DNA of 64,000 nucleotides from assembly GCA_958450325.1 (NCBI GenBank), contig OY288250.1, forward strand, positions 45,792,683-45,856,682, given 5' to 3'. The notes beneath the pieces were generated by a model that was not told the origin of the DNA, did not search any database, and saw nothing but the letters and a program-made list of their open reading frames with translations. Positions 44,304-55,102 of this stretch are shown piece after piece. This DNA comes from Agrostemma githago. Taxonomy: Eukaryota; Streptophyta; Magnoliopsida; Caryophyllales; Caryophyllaceae. Made by a program: the position numbers and the translations under genes. Position 1 is the first letter of the stretch. Each line of letters opens with the position of its first letter.

Positions 44304-45185
44304 TTAACAACTATTTTTTATGCCACTCAGGGCAGCAGATTCAAAGACAGCAATAAAGAGGCCCAACAGCCTAAACATCTTCTCCCTCTGGAGGCACAGT
44401 GGCGAGAGGCTCCGCGACAGCAGGAGTAATAGCATGTTCTTGATCAGCTCCATCAGGTTCCCCAGCCTCCTGATCAAGAAGAGGAGATTCAACCGACTCA
44501 CCCAAAGCCCACTCCTTGCCTCCACCAGATCTGCACTAAGCTTTTGTCTCTTGCCAGGTTCCTCCGCCAATAATCCGCGAACCAAGTCCAACTTCTTCAG
44601 GGAACTTCTTCTAACGTAAATCTGGGACCAGGAAGTAGCATCTGATCCAGAAAAGTCGTGTCCTCTGCAGACTTGGACGTACCGAAGTCTTCAGGAAATT
44701 TGAGCATCACTCCAGCAGGAACATCCTCAACGGATCTGGGGGCAGAATAAGAGTGAGACTCAGAAAGATTTACCACTAGGGGTTCACTTTCTGCAGAAGT
44801 AATTTCTGAGAGAGGGGACGAGTTACGCCTTCTCCCAGAACTAGCAAAGCCAGCAGAAGCAGAACCAACTTTCCACTTGGAGGCCACCCTAGTAGCAACG
44901 GCCCGCCCTCTAGCAGCCAAAACTTGCTCTAGGGTCACACGAGGTTTAGCGGATCCTGAAGAAGGAAGCAAGCAAAAATTAGTACCATGAAAATCTGAGG
45001 TCAGGTAAACCTAACCAAGTATGGACGTATTTTGCCTGAAGACATGTTCTCACCAGATTCTTCTTTTTTCTCCTTCTGGGGGAGGTGAGGAAGGACCACT
45101 TGTGGAAGGATAAAGCAAATTGCGAAATGTCCTCTGCTACGGGTTTAGGCCGAATAGTCGGGTCAAAGAAGCAATCATCACGCAA
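44304..45185 (-). pseudogene. Antisense ORF of element E with one intron
   Basis: On the minus strand an exon-like block begins with MRDDCFFDPTIRPK (45185) and runs to 45054. A 98-bp segment (45053-44956) has GT-AG ends (GTGAGAAC ... CTTCTTCAG). The next block (44955-44597) reads SAKPRVTLEQVLAARGRA ... LLPGPRFTLEEVP and a third frame (44591-44304) continues MDLVRGLLAEEPGKRQ. The two main frames do not join exactly in phase across the intron. Antisense ORFs between pol and the 3' LTR are known in several Tat elements such as Grande and RIRE2. The product's role is unknown. Confidence 0.5.
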
Positions 45186-45240
45186 ACTGTCTACGATCCA
45201 AGCGAACGGAAAATCCCGCCTAAGATGAGCTTAGTCGGAA

Positions 45241-45253
45241 ATTTGGGGGCATT
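45241..45253 (+). other. Polypurine tract of element E
   Basis: ATTTGGGGGCATT directly before the TGTTCGG of the 3' LTR. Confidence 0.75.
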
Positions 45254-46095
45254 TGTTCGGGATAAATTTCACGTCCTCGGGATTTCAACGTGGCAATTTA
45301 CGGTCAAAAGGTCAAGGAGGTCAAAAGTCAAAAACCGAGGGTCAAAGGTCAAAAGTCAAGAGCCGTAGGTCAAAGGCCAAAAGTCAAAGGATGAAAGTCA
45401 AAGACCGAAAAGTCAGAAGTCGGAAAAGTCGTAAACCAATACAACCGAAAGTCAACAAATCAACCAAAATCCGAGATTGCATACGACAAAAGGCCAAACC
45501 AAGAGTGCGGAAAAAAATAGGGAGATGGGCCGAATCAGAGCATGACAAACAAAACAGCCCAACACAAGGAACAAACCCTCACACCAACCAAAAGACTAAG
45601 TCAAAGAACTACTTCCCTAAATCCAAGGGAAGATCCAGGAGGAGAGGAGAGAAAGGTGGAGAAAAAGGAGGAAGAAGTGGGGATAACGGCTAAGAAGAAG
45701 CAGAGGAATATAAGGGCAAGGGGACAATGAGGAAAGGGGGCAACCATTCACTGATATTCAACTCATCATCAACATATACCTACCTCAAGCAAACACCATA
45801 GAAAATACTAATAGTCAATTATAGTCCGTACTTGTACCCTTTTTTTTTTCGTTCTTTTCTCGTTCTTTTCATCGTCATAGTGGAATATTGGCGGGATTCC
45901 GACTCCCCCCCCCCCCCCCCGCGGTTTTTCCCACATCGGGTTTCCGCGTCACCAAAACTTACCGTGTCATTTTCTCTTCGTTTTTCACTATTCTTTACTA
46001 GTTCGTATCGTCACGCCATCCTTAATCCGTAGTATAGGTCGATCGCTTTAACCCTCTATCAAAACCGATAACCCGGTAAATTTTTTACCAAAACA
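45254..46095 (+). repeat. 3' LTR of element E
   Basis: TGTTCGGGATAAATTT ... TACCAAAACA, 842 bp, followed by CCCTT (46096-46100). Carries the W-box array at 45302-45455 and a 14-bp C run at 45907. Confidence 0.9.
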
Positions 46096-46100
46096 CCCTT

Positions 46101-48464
46101 TATTTTCCGTCCCTGATCGATTTCGCTACTGTTATCTAGTCTCGCAGCTGCTGTCTATCGTGCCCCTATTCTACGATCATCTTTTAGTTCCTTTCTTCAA
46201 AACGTGTTTCCCCTGTTTTGTTCATGTTTCTTTTCTCCGTTTCCTTCCCTCTATTCGTTTCCAAAACTCCTCAATTTTGATTCCTTTATTTCTGTTTCTA
46301 TAAATCTCGAGTTTCGTTAAGAGCCTTGAAGATTTACCGAAGAGCAAGTGTTCAAGACAACTTTCGAGTCAAGCTTGGACTATGAGACGGACAAATGCTT
46401 TGAAGTTATTCGACTTGAGGTAACCTTAGGACGTTACTCGATTTTATATCGTAGGTTTGAGTAGTAGTATGTAGTAAATATTTTAACTTCGTTTTTCTAA
46501 TTTTAGGTATTTATTATTGCTAATAATATTAATTTTTATTCATTGCATGCCTTCTCAATATTTTTACGACTTTCGAAATCATTTTATAAATCGTTAGTAA
46601 TTTACTTATTTACGATCGTTTATAATATTTTGTTAGTTATCGTGACACTAGTAACTAAATAATAACGATTTCATATTTTCTTCATATTTCTTTAATTTAT
46701 AACTTTAACTCAGAATCGTATTTTTATATTATAATTGAGGTTTGTATACTTGTTTAATAAATTAATTTTCGTTTTACAATTTATACTAATAAATGAGAAA
46801 ATAGTTAATTTTGTTTTAAATACATTTTTAGTCGAGACTACTTTCCCTAATAATTTCTCATCTGTCTACGATTGATTATTTTTAGTAAAATCAGTATTAT
46901 TTATTGATAAAATCTATTTGCTAAAACTAATTTGAAAGCTTTATAAAATCTCGTTTAATTTATAAAACTCGTCGACTCGATTAATTTTGGATGTCGTGTT
47001 TCTTAAAATATCTCATTTCTAAAATTTATAGTTTTAACTCGATTTCCTAATTATTTATAAAATACTATATATTGATTTATTATATTTTATTTATAAATCG
47101 AGTAACGAATTTAAAAATATAATAAAGTTACGATAACGACGATAATAATAAAATTTTAATTTCATACATTTCACTTATTTTAATAACTTTCGAATTTTCT
47201 ATAACACTATTTCTATTTTAAGTAAGTTTCTAAAATTAGTAAGTTTCTATTTATAGAAACTTTCACTTTTATATAAAATGTTTATTTCTTTTATCCTCAT
47301 ATTATTCATAATGATTACTCCCTCCGAGTTCCTATTATTGTCCCACTTTTCTTTTTGGGCTGAGTTTGATTTTTGTCCCACTTTTTCTTTTAGGCTATCA
47401 ATGTGTGGTTCACAATTAATCTCCAAATTCTCTCTCTTTCTCCTTCTTTTTTTAACCACTCATTTCCCCTTCCTTATTTTTCACCCCAAAACCTTTTGGG
47501 ACAATAATAGGAACTCGAGGGAGTATATCTTTTGTTAATATCGATAATGGCTTGTTTTAGAGTTATGAAATAAGGACAAGTGTGAGGTTTAGAGTAATAT
47601 ATTCTGGGGTTTACGTTTATGCCATTAACTATAAGGCTGGTGTATCTTTATGGGGCACATTGGTTGTTGAACCGAGCATATATGATGTTCGGGAGTGTGT
47701 GTACATTTTGGCCTTAAACTCGTGCCTCGCAGTGTAAGACACCGTCGGGTTGAACTGAGTATTTATGGTGCTCGGGAGGGGTGTGCATATTATCTTAAAC
47801 TAGGGCCACACATTTATAAGTCGCCGTCCTATTATGTTGAATAGCCTAGTTAGAGACTGAAGTTTGATTTGTTTGAACTACGTTCTCGAAGCTAGTTTTT
47901 AGTATTCTCCTAGTGAAAGTCTAGCCGTCTACACTAACCCTATCATAACGCCTTTTTGAATATTTTTATTATTATCGATACATTTTGATTTGCAGGTTGG
48001 CAAATATTTGAAGTTTTCTTCTGAAAACTTGTTCTGATTTTATTGTTCTAATATTTTAAGTTTTCTCCGAAAGCTTGTTTTTATTATATCCTTTCAATGT
48101 TTTCTCATTTTAACTATTTTGATATAATAATACTATTATTTATCCATATGGTATAATATGGCTGGGAGAACGTCCGAGTTACTCCCCACTGACGTGGCTA
48201 TTATGTTTATAACATGACAGGTATTTGCTGTTGGGTTTTGGGTGTGAGCTAGCGAGTAGCGTGGATCCTACTATTTCTTTATTCATGTAATTTATGGATT
48301 TGTATAACCCGTTTGGAGAATTTCTTTTTTAGCCCTTTTGTAAAAAGAGACCTTTGTTTTGACTTACCATTTCTTTTAATAAGATATAGTTTGTCAGTGT
48401 GTTTTAATCCCAACTTTACAGTGTTTCCGCCACTGTATTGCGTTAGAATTTCTAGGGGATTACA
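46101..48464 (+). repeat. LTR F, right half
   Basis: Continues LTR F after element E and ends GGGGATTACA at 48464. AT-rich; the part from about 47260 aligns with 3150-4134 of LTR 1. It holds the MITE at 47318-47523. At 48465 it meets the LTR of element G in opposite orientation, giving an inverted repeat. Confidence 0.75.
47318..47523. mobile_element. Stowaway-type MITE
   Basis: 206 bp with terminal inverted repeats: CTCCCTCCGAGTTCC at the left and, at the right, the reverse complement of CTCCCTCGAGTTCC. Both arms continue TATTATTGTCCC, so the repeats are 26-27 bp. TA flanks both ends (47316-47317 and 47524-47525). CTCCCTCCG is the Stowaway (Tc1/mariner-derived) terminus. The related LTR 1 has the empty site GATTATATC at 3187-3195. 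No ORF, so it depends on a transposase in trans. Confidence 0.9.
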
Positions 48465-50338
48465 GCTCGCTAGCCCTACGGAAAAAGGGAAACAAATAAA
48501 CCTGCCATGTTAAAAACATAACAGCCGCCACAATCAGTGAGGAGCAACGACGGAGATCTCCCAACCATATTACAAGATTTTAAAATCGTAATTACTATTA
48601 TATGAAAATAATAAAAACGGAAGACATGGAAACATCATAATAAAAATAAGCTTTCGGAGAAAACTTAAAATATTGGAACAACAAAATCAGAATATCTGAA
48701 AACTTAAAATATTTGCCAACCTGCAAACCAAAATATATCGGTAATAATAAAATATTCAAAATGGCGTTATGGATAGATTTAGTGTAGACGGCTAGACTTT
48801 CACCAAGATAATACTCTAGATTCGAGAACTTTACTCTTAACATATATCGGACTTCAGTCTATAACTAGGCAACTCAATCATAACAAGACTGCGTGCAACG
48901 AGGTTCTGGTTTAAGTAGTGCACACCTCTCCTGGACACAAACCATCTTCAGTTCAACCCGACGCGACTTACACGATGTGATATCTAAGTTTAAGGTCAAC
49001 ATACACTCTTCTGAACACAAACTATGTTCAGTTCAACAATCAATGTGCCCCATAAAGACACACCAGCCTTACAGTTGATAGCAAAAGGTACATTCTAGAC
49101 TGTATTACTCTAACCTCACACTTGTCCTTATACCATAATCGATATTCAAAAGAGATAATCATTATAAATAATATGAAGATAAAAAGAATAATCATTATAT
49201 TCTAAAGTGTTTCCAAAGTGTATAAAACTAAAATTCCCTACTTGTTAATAGTTCTGACAAAACAAGTATAAATAGGATTTTACGGCAAATACCAAAGTAA
49301 ATCATTTAACGTCTTTTATTTATTAAACAATTTACACAACTTTAGAATATCATAAGGGGTGATTTAAGTTATAAAAGTTCATATTTCATAAACCTCAAAG
49401 TAGATGGAAAATAATTTGTTAAAGCCGAATTGGTATATTTTAACGGTAATTCGCAACTTTGCTCAAAATTCGATACTATCATTTAAGGGCTTCAATAAAT
49501 TGTATTAAAAATTATGTAAAATATTTAAAATACATTCCTGGACATCCTGTCCAGAAACATAAACTTTCAAGAACCTGTAAACTCGGTTTTTAAATAGTTC
49601 TCTCGTTAATCGTCTAATCTCGACAATAACGATTAATAAAAATAGTAATTATAAAACGATTTAAGTATTAATATCGAAAAATTATTATTAAACGTAAAAT
49701 TTGAGATTTTCCAGAAACTTACAATTTTCCCAAAATGTCAAAATTGCAGAATTCATAAAAATGGGTAAAACAGTGTTATAAGCTCGTTTTCACAATCAAC
49801 GATCTTTTAATAAAATTGTCGTTCCTAATTTCTTCTATTAAAACCATAAAATCATTAAAATATATATTCTTTAATAAAAGACCAGGAACATTTTTTCCAG
49901 ATTTAAAACAGAAATCAAAAATCAGAAATTAAAAAGACAAACACGGTTTTAACGATAAACGATGATTTAAAGTGATTAATTAATTCACCCACTTAACAAT
50001 TCTGAAAATTTATGAAATTTTTTATAAAATTCTATTTCATCATAAAGGTTATCTACACAAAATGTAAGATTAAAATAAAAAATTTTACGTATAAGAACTA
50101 AAAATAGCTTTCTAATCATTTTTGTCTGAAAAAGGCAATAATTCAATAATCAATACTTAAAATATCAGATAAATACAAAAGTATCCAAAAACTCATTTTT
50201 ATGAAATATATTCATATTTTATAAGTTTAGGTCGAATATTACGATTTTAAAAAACCTACAATAATTTAATCGTTAATCTCGTAAAAACGATAAAAATACC
50301 GAAGCATGCAAATTTTTATGACTTTAAATTTTCCAAAT

Positions 50339-50375
<37 letters not shown>

Positions 50376-50389
50376 TATATACACACACA

Positions 50390-50461
<72 letters not shown>

Positions 50462-50971
50462 CAAAAAGAAAACTATAATTATATACATGCAATTACACAA
50501 ATAAAATCAAGTAATACAGAGTAATATCGACGTTACCTCTAATCCAAATCCGAGTCGATAATATATTCGTCCGCTTCGGGATCGTCCAAGAAGCCTACAA
50601 AAATATGAAATCCATGGTATGAAATACCATAAGATCGCTTAAAAAAATCAAGGTGTAAAACGATTGAAAATTAAATCGATTAATACCTTAACGAAGGAGA
50701 CAGAAAGAGGATCGAATTAAGAGAAAAATAAGAGACGAAAATGGAGATTATTATTGTCACGGTTTTAGGGCAAAAAATGGCTGCTGTTCTTGCTATTCAT
50801 GTACAAGGAGGAAGAAGAAGAAGAGGGGTTTTGTTTGATTATTTTCTGTTAAAGATTGAATGCCAAATGAAAGGTTTAAGCACATGAATGATACTTAAAT
50901 TTGACACAAACAAGGCTAGATTAAGCCTATGGTGGTCGGCTAAAAGAGAGGGAGGGAGAGTGGGTGTTACA
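48465..50971 (-). repeat. 3' LTR of element G (main part)
   Basis: On the minus strand it starts TGTAACACCCAC at 50971 and runs AT-rich to GCTAGCGAGC at 48465, lacking the last 200 bp or so (found at 36333-36546). It aligns with LTRs 1 and F. It contains the compound microsatellite at 50337-50458. Confidence 0.8.
50337..50458. repeat. Compound microsatellite (ACAT)n(AC)n(AT)n
   Basis: About 120 bp: ACAT repeats, then AC repeats with one AT interruption, then AT repeats. Simple sequence inside the element G LTR; the ORF across it is spurious. Confidence 0.9.
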
Positions 50972-51040
50972 ATCTTCCCCACTAAAAGAAAGTTTCGTCC
51001 TTGAAACTAAGATTAAACAGGAAGGAAATCGAGATTTACC

Positions 51041-52084
51041 TTACTTGAAGAGATGAGGGTGCTTAGCTCGCATCGCAGCTTCGGTTTCCCAAATCTCTTT
51101 TTCAAACCGATTACAACGCCACAACTTTACCTAGGGTACAACTTTGTTCCTTTAGCATTTCTCGCGGCGATCGGTAATCTTCACCGGCCTCTCTTCACAT
51201 GTCAGATCGGGTTCAAGATCAACAATGTCGGGTTCCAATACATGCTCGGGGTCACTAACATATTCCCACAGCTGAGAAACATGAAATACATCATGAACCT
51301 TACCCATCGAAGCAGATAACTCCAACTTATAAGCCACTTCACCTACTTTCTCGATGATAGGATACGATCCAATGAACTTCGGACTGAGCTTAGCCTTGAT
51401 CCCAACTTGCTTCACTCCCTTCATGGGCGATACTTTAAGGAACACAAGATCACCAACCAAAAATTCCAAAGATCGGCGACGGACATCGGCAAAGGACTTT
51501 TGTTGGTCCTGGGCAGCTTTCATCCTCGAACGGATCAAATCCACAACATCAATTGTCTCAGCCAACAAGTCGGGACCTAGCACCTTCACTTCACCAGGAA
51601 CATCCCAACAAACCGGACTACGACACTTACAACCATAAACTGCTTCGAACGGGGACATCCTGATAGAAGCATGATAACTATTATTGTAGGAAAACTTCAC
51701 CAACGGAAGATACTTGATCCAATTCTCCTGAAAATCCAACGCACAAGCTCGCAACATATCCTCAAAGTTTGGATTGTTCTCTCGGACTGTCCATCAGTAG
51801 CAGTATGAAAAGCGGTTCTCATCAACAGTTTGCTTCCCAAAGCATCTTGTAACGCCTTCCTGAATTTAGAGCAAAATCTTCGATCACGGTCAGAAACAAT
51901 CTTGAGGGGTACGCCATGATGACAGACTATCTCGGCAACATAAACCTCAGCGAGCTTCTCCAAACTCCAAGTGTCATGAATAGGTACGAATCGTGCACTC
52001 TTAGTCACAATGCACAATATCCCAAATACTATTTCTTTCATTCACGGTTCTAGGTAGTGCCATCACGAAATCCATCGATATACA
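51041..52084 (-). pseudogene. pol: Integrase and chromodomain of element G
   Basis: On the minus strand after a stop at 52087-52085: MDFVMALP (near 52075), a frame change near 52030, SDRDRRF (near 51885) and SERTIQTL (near 51785) give all three acidic residues of the core. Another frame change follows near 51757, then NNSYHASIRMSPFEAVYG and DVFHVSQLWEYVSDPEH. After a stop at 51154-51152 the chromodomain tail is still visible (NRFEKEIWETE) and a terminal stop lies at 51043-51041. It aligns with element B 26830-27891. Confidence 0.85.
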
Positions 52085-53464
52085 CTACCACTTCCATTCC
52101 GGAGTAGGGAGTGGTTGTAGCAAACCTTCGGGCTTCTTATGCTCAAAATTCACTTGTTGGCAAGTTAGGCACTTACTTACGAACTTTGCAATGTCATCTC
52201 TCATATAGGGCCACCAGAAAAGAAGCTTCAAATCTTTATACATTTTGTCACGTCTAGTGTGAACCGAATATCTTGACTTATATGCCTCGGTTAAAACCTG
52301 TTTTCTTACCTCGACATTATCAGGAACTACCCAATGGTCTCTAAACCTCAGCGCTTCACTTGAATCCACAAAAAAGTGGAGAGCTTTCCCGAGATTCATT
52401 TTCTCTCGGATACCAGTTACAAAAGGATCTTCCAACTGCTTCTCACGAAGTTCTCGGAAAAGAGATGGTTCAGTAATAAGCGCATTAATTCGACCATCGA
52501 AAACTTCAATAACTACATCAATAGTCATCTTGGCAAATTCTCGGGCCAACTCCTTAGATAAGCCAGAACTCGGAGTTAAAGAATGGAGGATCTTTCTGCT
52601 AAGAGCATCAACAACAACATTAGCGTTACCCTCACAATATACCAATTCAAGGTCATAGTCGTTCACTAACTCAATACAACGTATTTGTCTCGCATTCAAA
52701 TCTTTTTGCGTAAAGAGATATCGTAGGCTTTTGTGATCAGTGTGAACCTTGCATTTCACTCCATACAAATAGTGTCTCCAAACTTTCAAAGCATGCACCA
52801 CGGCGGCTAACTCCAAATCGTGAGTAGGGTAATTCACCTCATGAACTTTCAACTGCCTAGAGGCATAAGCGATCACCTTATTACCACCTTGCATAAGGAC
52901 ACAACCCAAGCCATTCTTAGAAGCGTCACAATATACATCGAAACCAACGCCTTCTTCAGGTAGGGTTAGAATAGGAGCAGAATTAAGCCTTCTCTTGAGT
53001 TCAGAAAAAGCATCTTCACAATTTTCACTCCATAGGAATTTATTCTCTTTCTTGAGCAATTAAGTCATTGGACGAGCCAACTTAGAAAAAACTTGCACGA
53101 ATCTTCGATAATAGCCGGCAAGACCTAAATATCTTCGGATCTCGCCAACATCTTTAGGACTTCCCCAATTCTCGATAGCTGAAATCTTGGTTGGATCAAC
53201 CTTAATACCTTCCTTTGCAATAACATGACCCAGAAAAGCTACCTCAGAGAGCCAGAACTCACACTTGGAAAACTTAGTGTACCACTTTTGATCTCGTAGG
53301 ATGCCAAGAATAATCTTGAGATATTTTTCATGCATAGCTTCAGATTTAGAATAAATCAGGATGTCATCGATAAAGACAAGAACACACTGATCTAGATACT
53401 CCCTGAAAGTTCTGTTCATTTGATCCATAAAAACAGCAGGACCATTGGTTAGTCCAAAAGGCAT
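52085..53464 (-). pseudogene. pol: RT (palm/thumb) and RNase H of element G
   Basis: Minus-strand frame from 53464: FGLTNGPAVFMDQ, then the intact catalytic box FIDDILIY (near 53360), FLGHVIAKEGIKVDP and YYRRFVQ. A TAA at 53062-53060 is followed in the same frame by RNase H (YCDASKNGLGCVL, HTDHKSLRYLF, VVDALSRK) and the integrase zinc finger (CLTCQQ) to a TAG at 52087-52085. RNase H is continuous here at the place where element C interrupts element B, which shows the empty target. Confidence 0.9.
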
Positions 53465-54360
53465 AACTTTGAACTCATAATGTCTATACCTTGAACTAAA
53501 CCTCGTCTTCGAAATATCTGATTCTTGGACGGGGATTTGATGCTATCCAGACCTTAGATCAATCTTGGAAAGTACAGAAGCACCCTTAAGTTGATCAAAG
53601 AGACCATCAATTCTGGGCAAAGGATACTTGTTCTTGATCGTAACCTTGTTGAAATCACGATAATCAATACACAGGCGCATAGTACCATTCTTTTTCTTGA
53701 CAAATAGTACATGAGCGCCTCAAGGAGAAGAGCTTGGACGAATGAAGTCTTTCTCAAATCATATCATCCAATTGCTTACGAAGCTCTTGTAACTCAGCAT
53801 GAGCCATTCTTTAGGGAGCCTTGGCGATCAGACTAATACCAGGTACGAGCTTGATGGTAAATTCCACATCTCGCTCAGAGGTAATACCCGGTAAGTCCTC
53901 TGGAAATACATCAGCACAATCACTTACTATACGTACTTCCTCGAGTTTAGGGAGTTCAGCAGTTACAGTTACCGTACATAAGAATGCTTTGCAACCTTGT
54001 CTCTACAATTTGATAGCTTTCATGGCCGAAATAATCTTGATACCTTTATGTCATCGACCACCATGATAATTAACATGGATACCCTCGGGGGTCTTCAAAT
54101 AAATCTTTTGATCTCAGCACTGAAAGGGATAACCAGTCCATACCCAGAATAACGTCGAACTCAGCGACAAGAAAATCGAGGAGGGTTGATGGAAGAATAG
54201 TACCAGCGAACAGAATAGGTACATCTTGATAGGCTTTGGAACAACTAATGATCTCGCCAGAAGGAAGAGTTAAAGAAATAGGCTCGGCTAGACACGAAAT
54301 TAGATCTAACTTCGAAGTGAGAATAAAAGAAATAACGGAAGTGGAAGCACCAGTATCGAA
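53465..54360 (-). pseudogene. pol: Protease and RT fingers of element G, 5'-truncated
   Basis: Minus-strand translation in broken frames shows FDTGAS at the extreme right (54360-54343), then FDVILGMDWL, then the RT fingers RLCIDYRDFNKV (near 53670) and KIDLRSG (near 53560). Sequence right of 54360 is unrelated and belongs to element H, so gag and upstream parts are lost. Confidence 0.8.
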
Positions 54361-54466
54361 TAGTTTTTTTTTTAATTAATAGTTGGTAGCTTGTTTTGTA
54401 TATACTTGTGTGTTTTTGTACTTTCTTGTGACCTTTCTTGAACCTTCTTTCTCTTTCTTATCTATA

Positions 54467-55102
54467 ATGCCTTGTCTTGCCGACCATAGTAGATCGGATA
54501 CCGACTTGTTTGCCTCACCCATTAATATTGGGGTTTTTGAGGGTCCTAGCTTCAATATTGAGCCATATTATATTGATTTGGTGGAGCGGGATGCCTTTCA
54601 TGGGCTTGAGAGTGAGGATGTTTATGGTCTTCTTCAAAATTTTGTGGACTTGTGTTGTGTGTTTAAAAGGGATGGAGTGCCCCTTGATACCATTAAGCTT
54701 ATATTGTTTCCCTTTTTTCTTAAGGATGAAGCTAAGAGATGGTTTCGCTCACACCCTCCTAACACCTTCACCTCTTGGGACCCACTAGCCCTTGCATTTA
54801 TTAGGAAATTTTTTCCTCCCTCGAAGGTTGCCAAGTTTAGAGATGAGATTCTTAACTTTGAACAAGGCGAGTTTGAGAGTTTGAGTGAGGCTTGGGATAG
54901 GTTTAAGGGTTTATTGAGAGCTTGTCCAGTTCATGGAATCCCACTTTGGCTAACCACTTCGACCTTTTTTCAAGGTTTGCTCCCTGACCATAGAAACTTA
55001 ATCATTTTTTCATCCGAGAGAAAGTTCAATGATTTGAATGATGATGAAGTTTCCGATTTAATTCAAAAGTGGCTAGTGTCAATGATCAATGGGGATTTGT
55101 GA
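54467..55102 (+). pseudogene. gag: Athila-type gag N-terminal domain of element H
   Basis: The ATG at 54467 starts MPCLADHSRSDTDLFA. The capsid-type domain is well kept: VERDAFHGLESEDVYGLL, LFPFFLKDEAKRWFRSHP, FIRKFFPPSKVAKFRDEI, EAWDRFKGLLRACPVHGIP, the Athila/Tat Retrotrans_gag pattern. It runs to about residue 203, then the frame leads only to a stop at 55100. The adjoining ORF overlaps in another frame. No nucleocapsid part exists. Confidence 0.8.

Larger units (their letters stand above)
43337..45240 (+). other. 3' untranslated region of element E
   Basis: Non-coding on the plus strand. It holds degenerate tandem repeats (43508-43910) and the antisense ORF segments (44304-45185, minus). 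Such long 3' UTRs with repeats are typical of the Tat lineage. Confidence 0.7.
38181..46095 (+). mobile_element. Element E: Tat/Retand-like Ty3/gypsy element, internally deleted
   Basis: 5' LTR 38181-39011, tRNA-Lys-type PBS 39015-39032, gag 39087-40379, RT fragments, RNase H, a second (archaeal-type) RNase H, integrase to 43336, a repeat-bearing 3' UTR, an antisense ORF (45185-44304), PPT 45241-45253, 3' LTR 45254-46095, TSD CCCTT on both sides. The zinc knuckle, protease and RT catalytic core are missing. The dual RNase H marks the Tat lineage. The LTRs are near-identical, so insertion was recent. Confidence 0.9.
36333..54360 (-). mobile_element. Element G: minus-strand Tekay-type chromovirus, 5'-truncated
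   Basis: Minus-strand order: protease (from 54360), RT, RNase H, integrase, chromodomain (ending 51041), PPT (50985-50972), 3' LTR (50971-48465, continuing as 36546-36333). Gag, PBS and 5' LTR are missing; sequence right of 54360 belongs to element H. Its proteins align closely with those of element B, so both are one lineage. Confidence 0.75.

Noticed and set aside
50306..50524. 72-codon His/Thr-rich ORF
   Set aside because: It is the translation of the AC/AT microsatellite.
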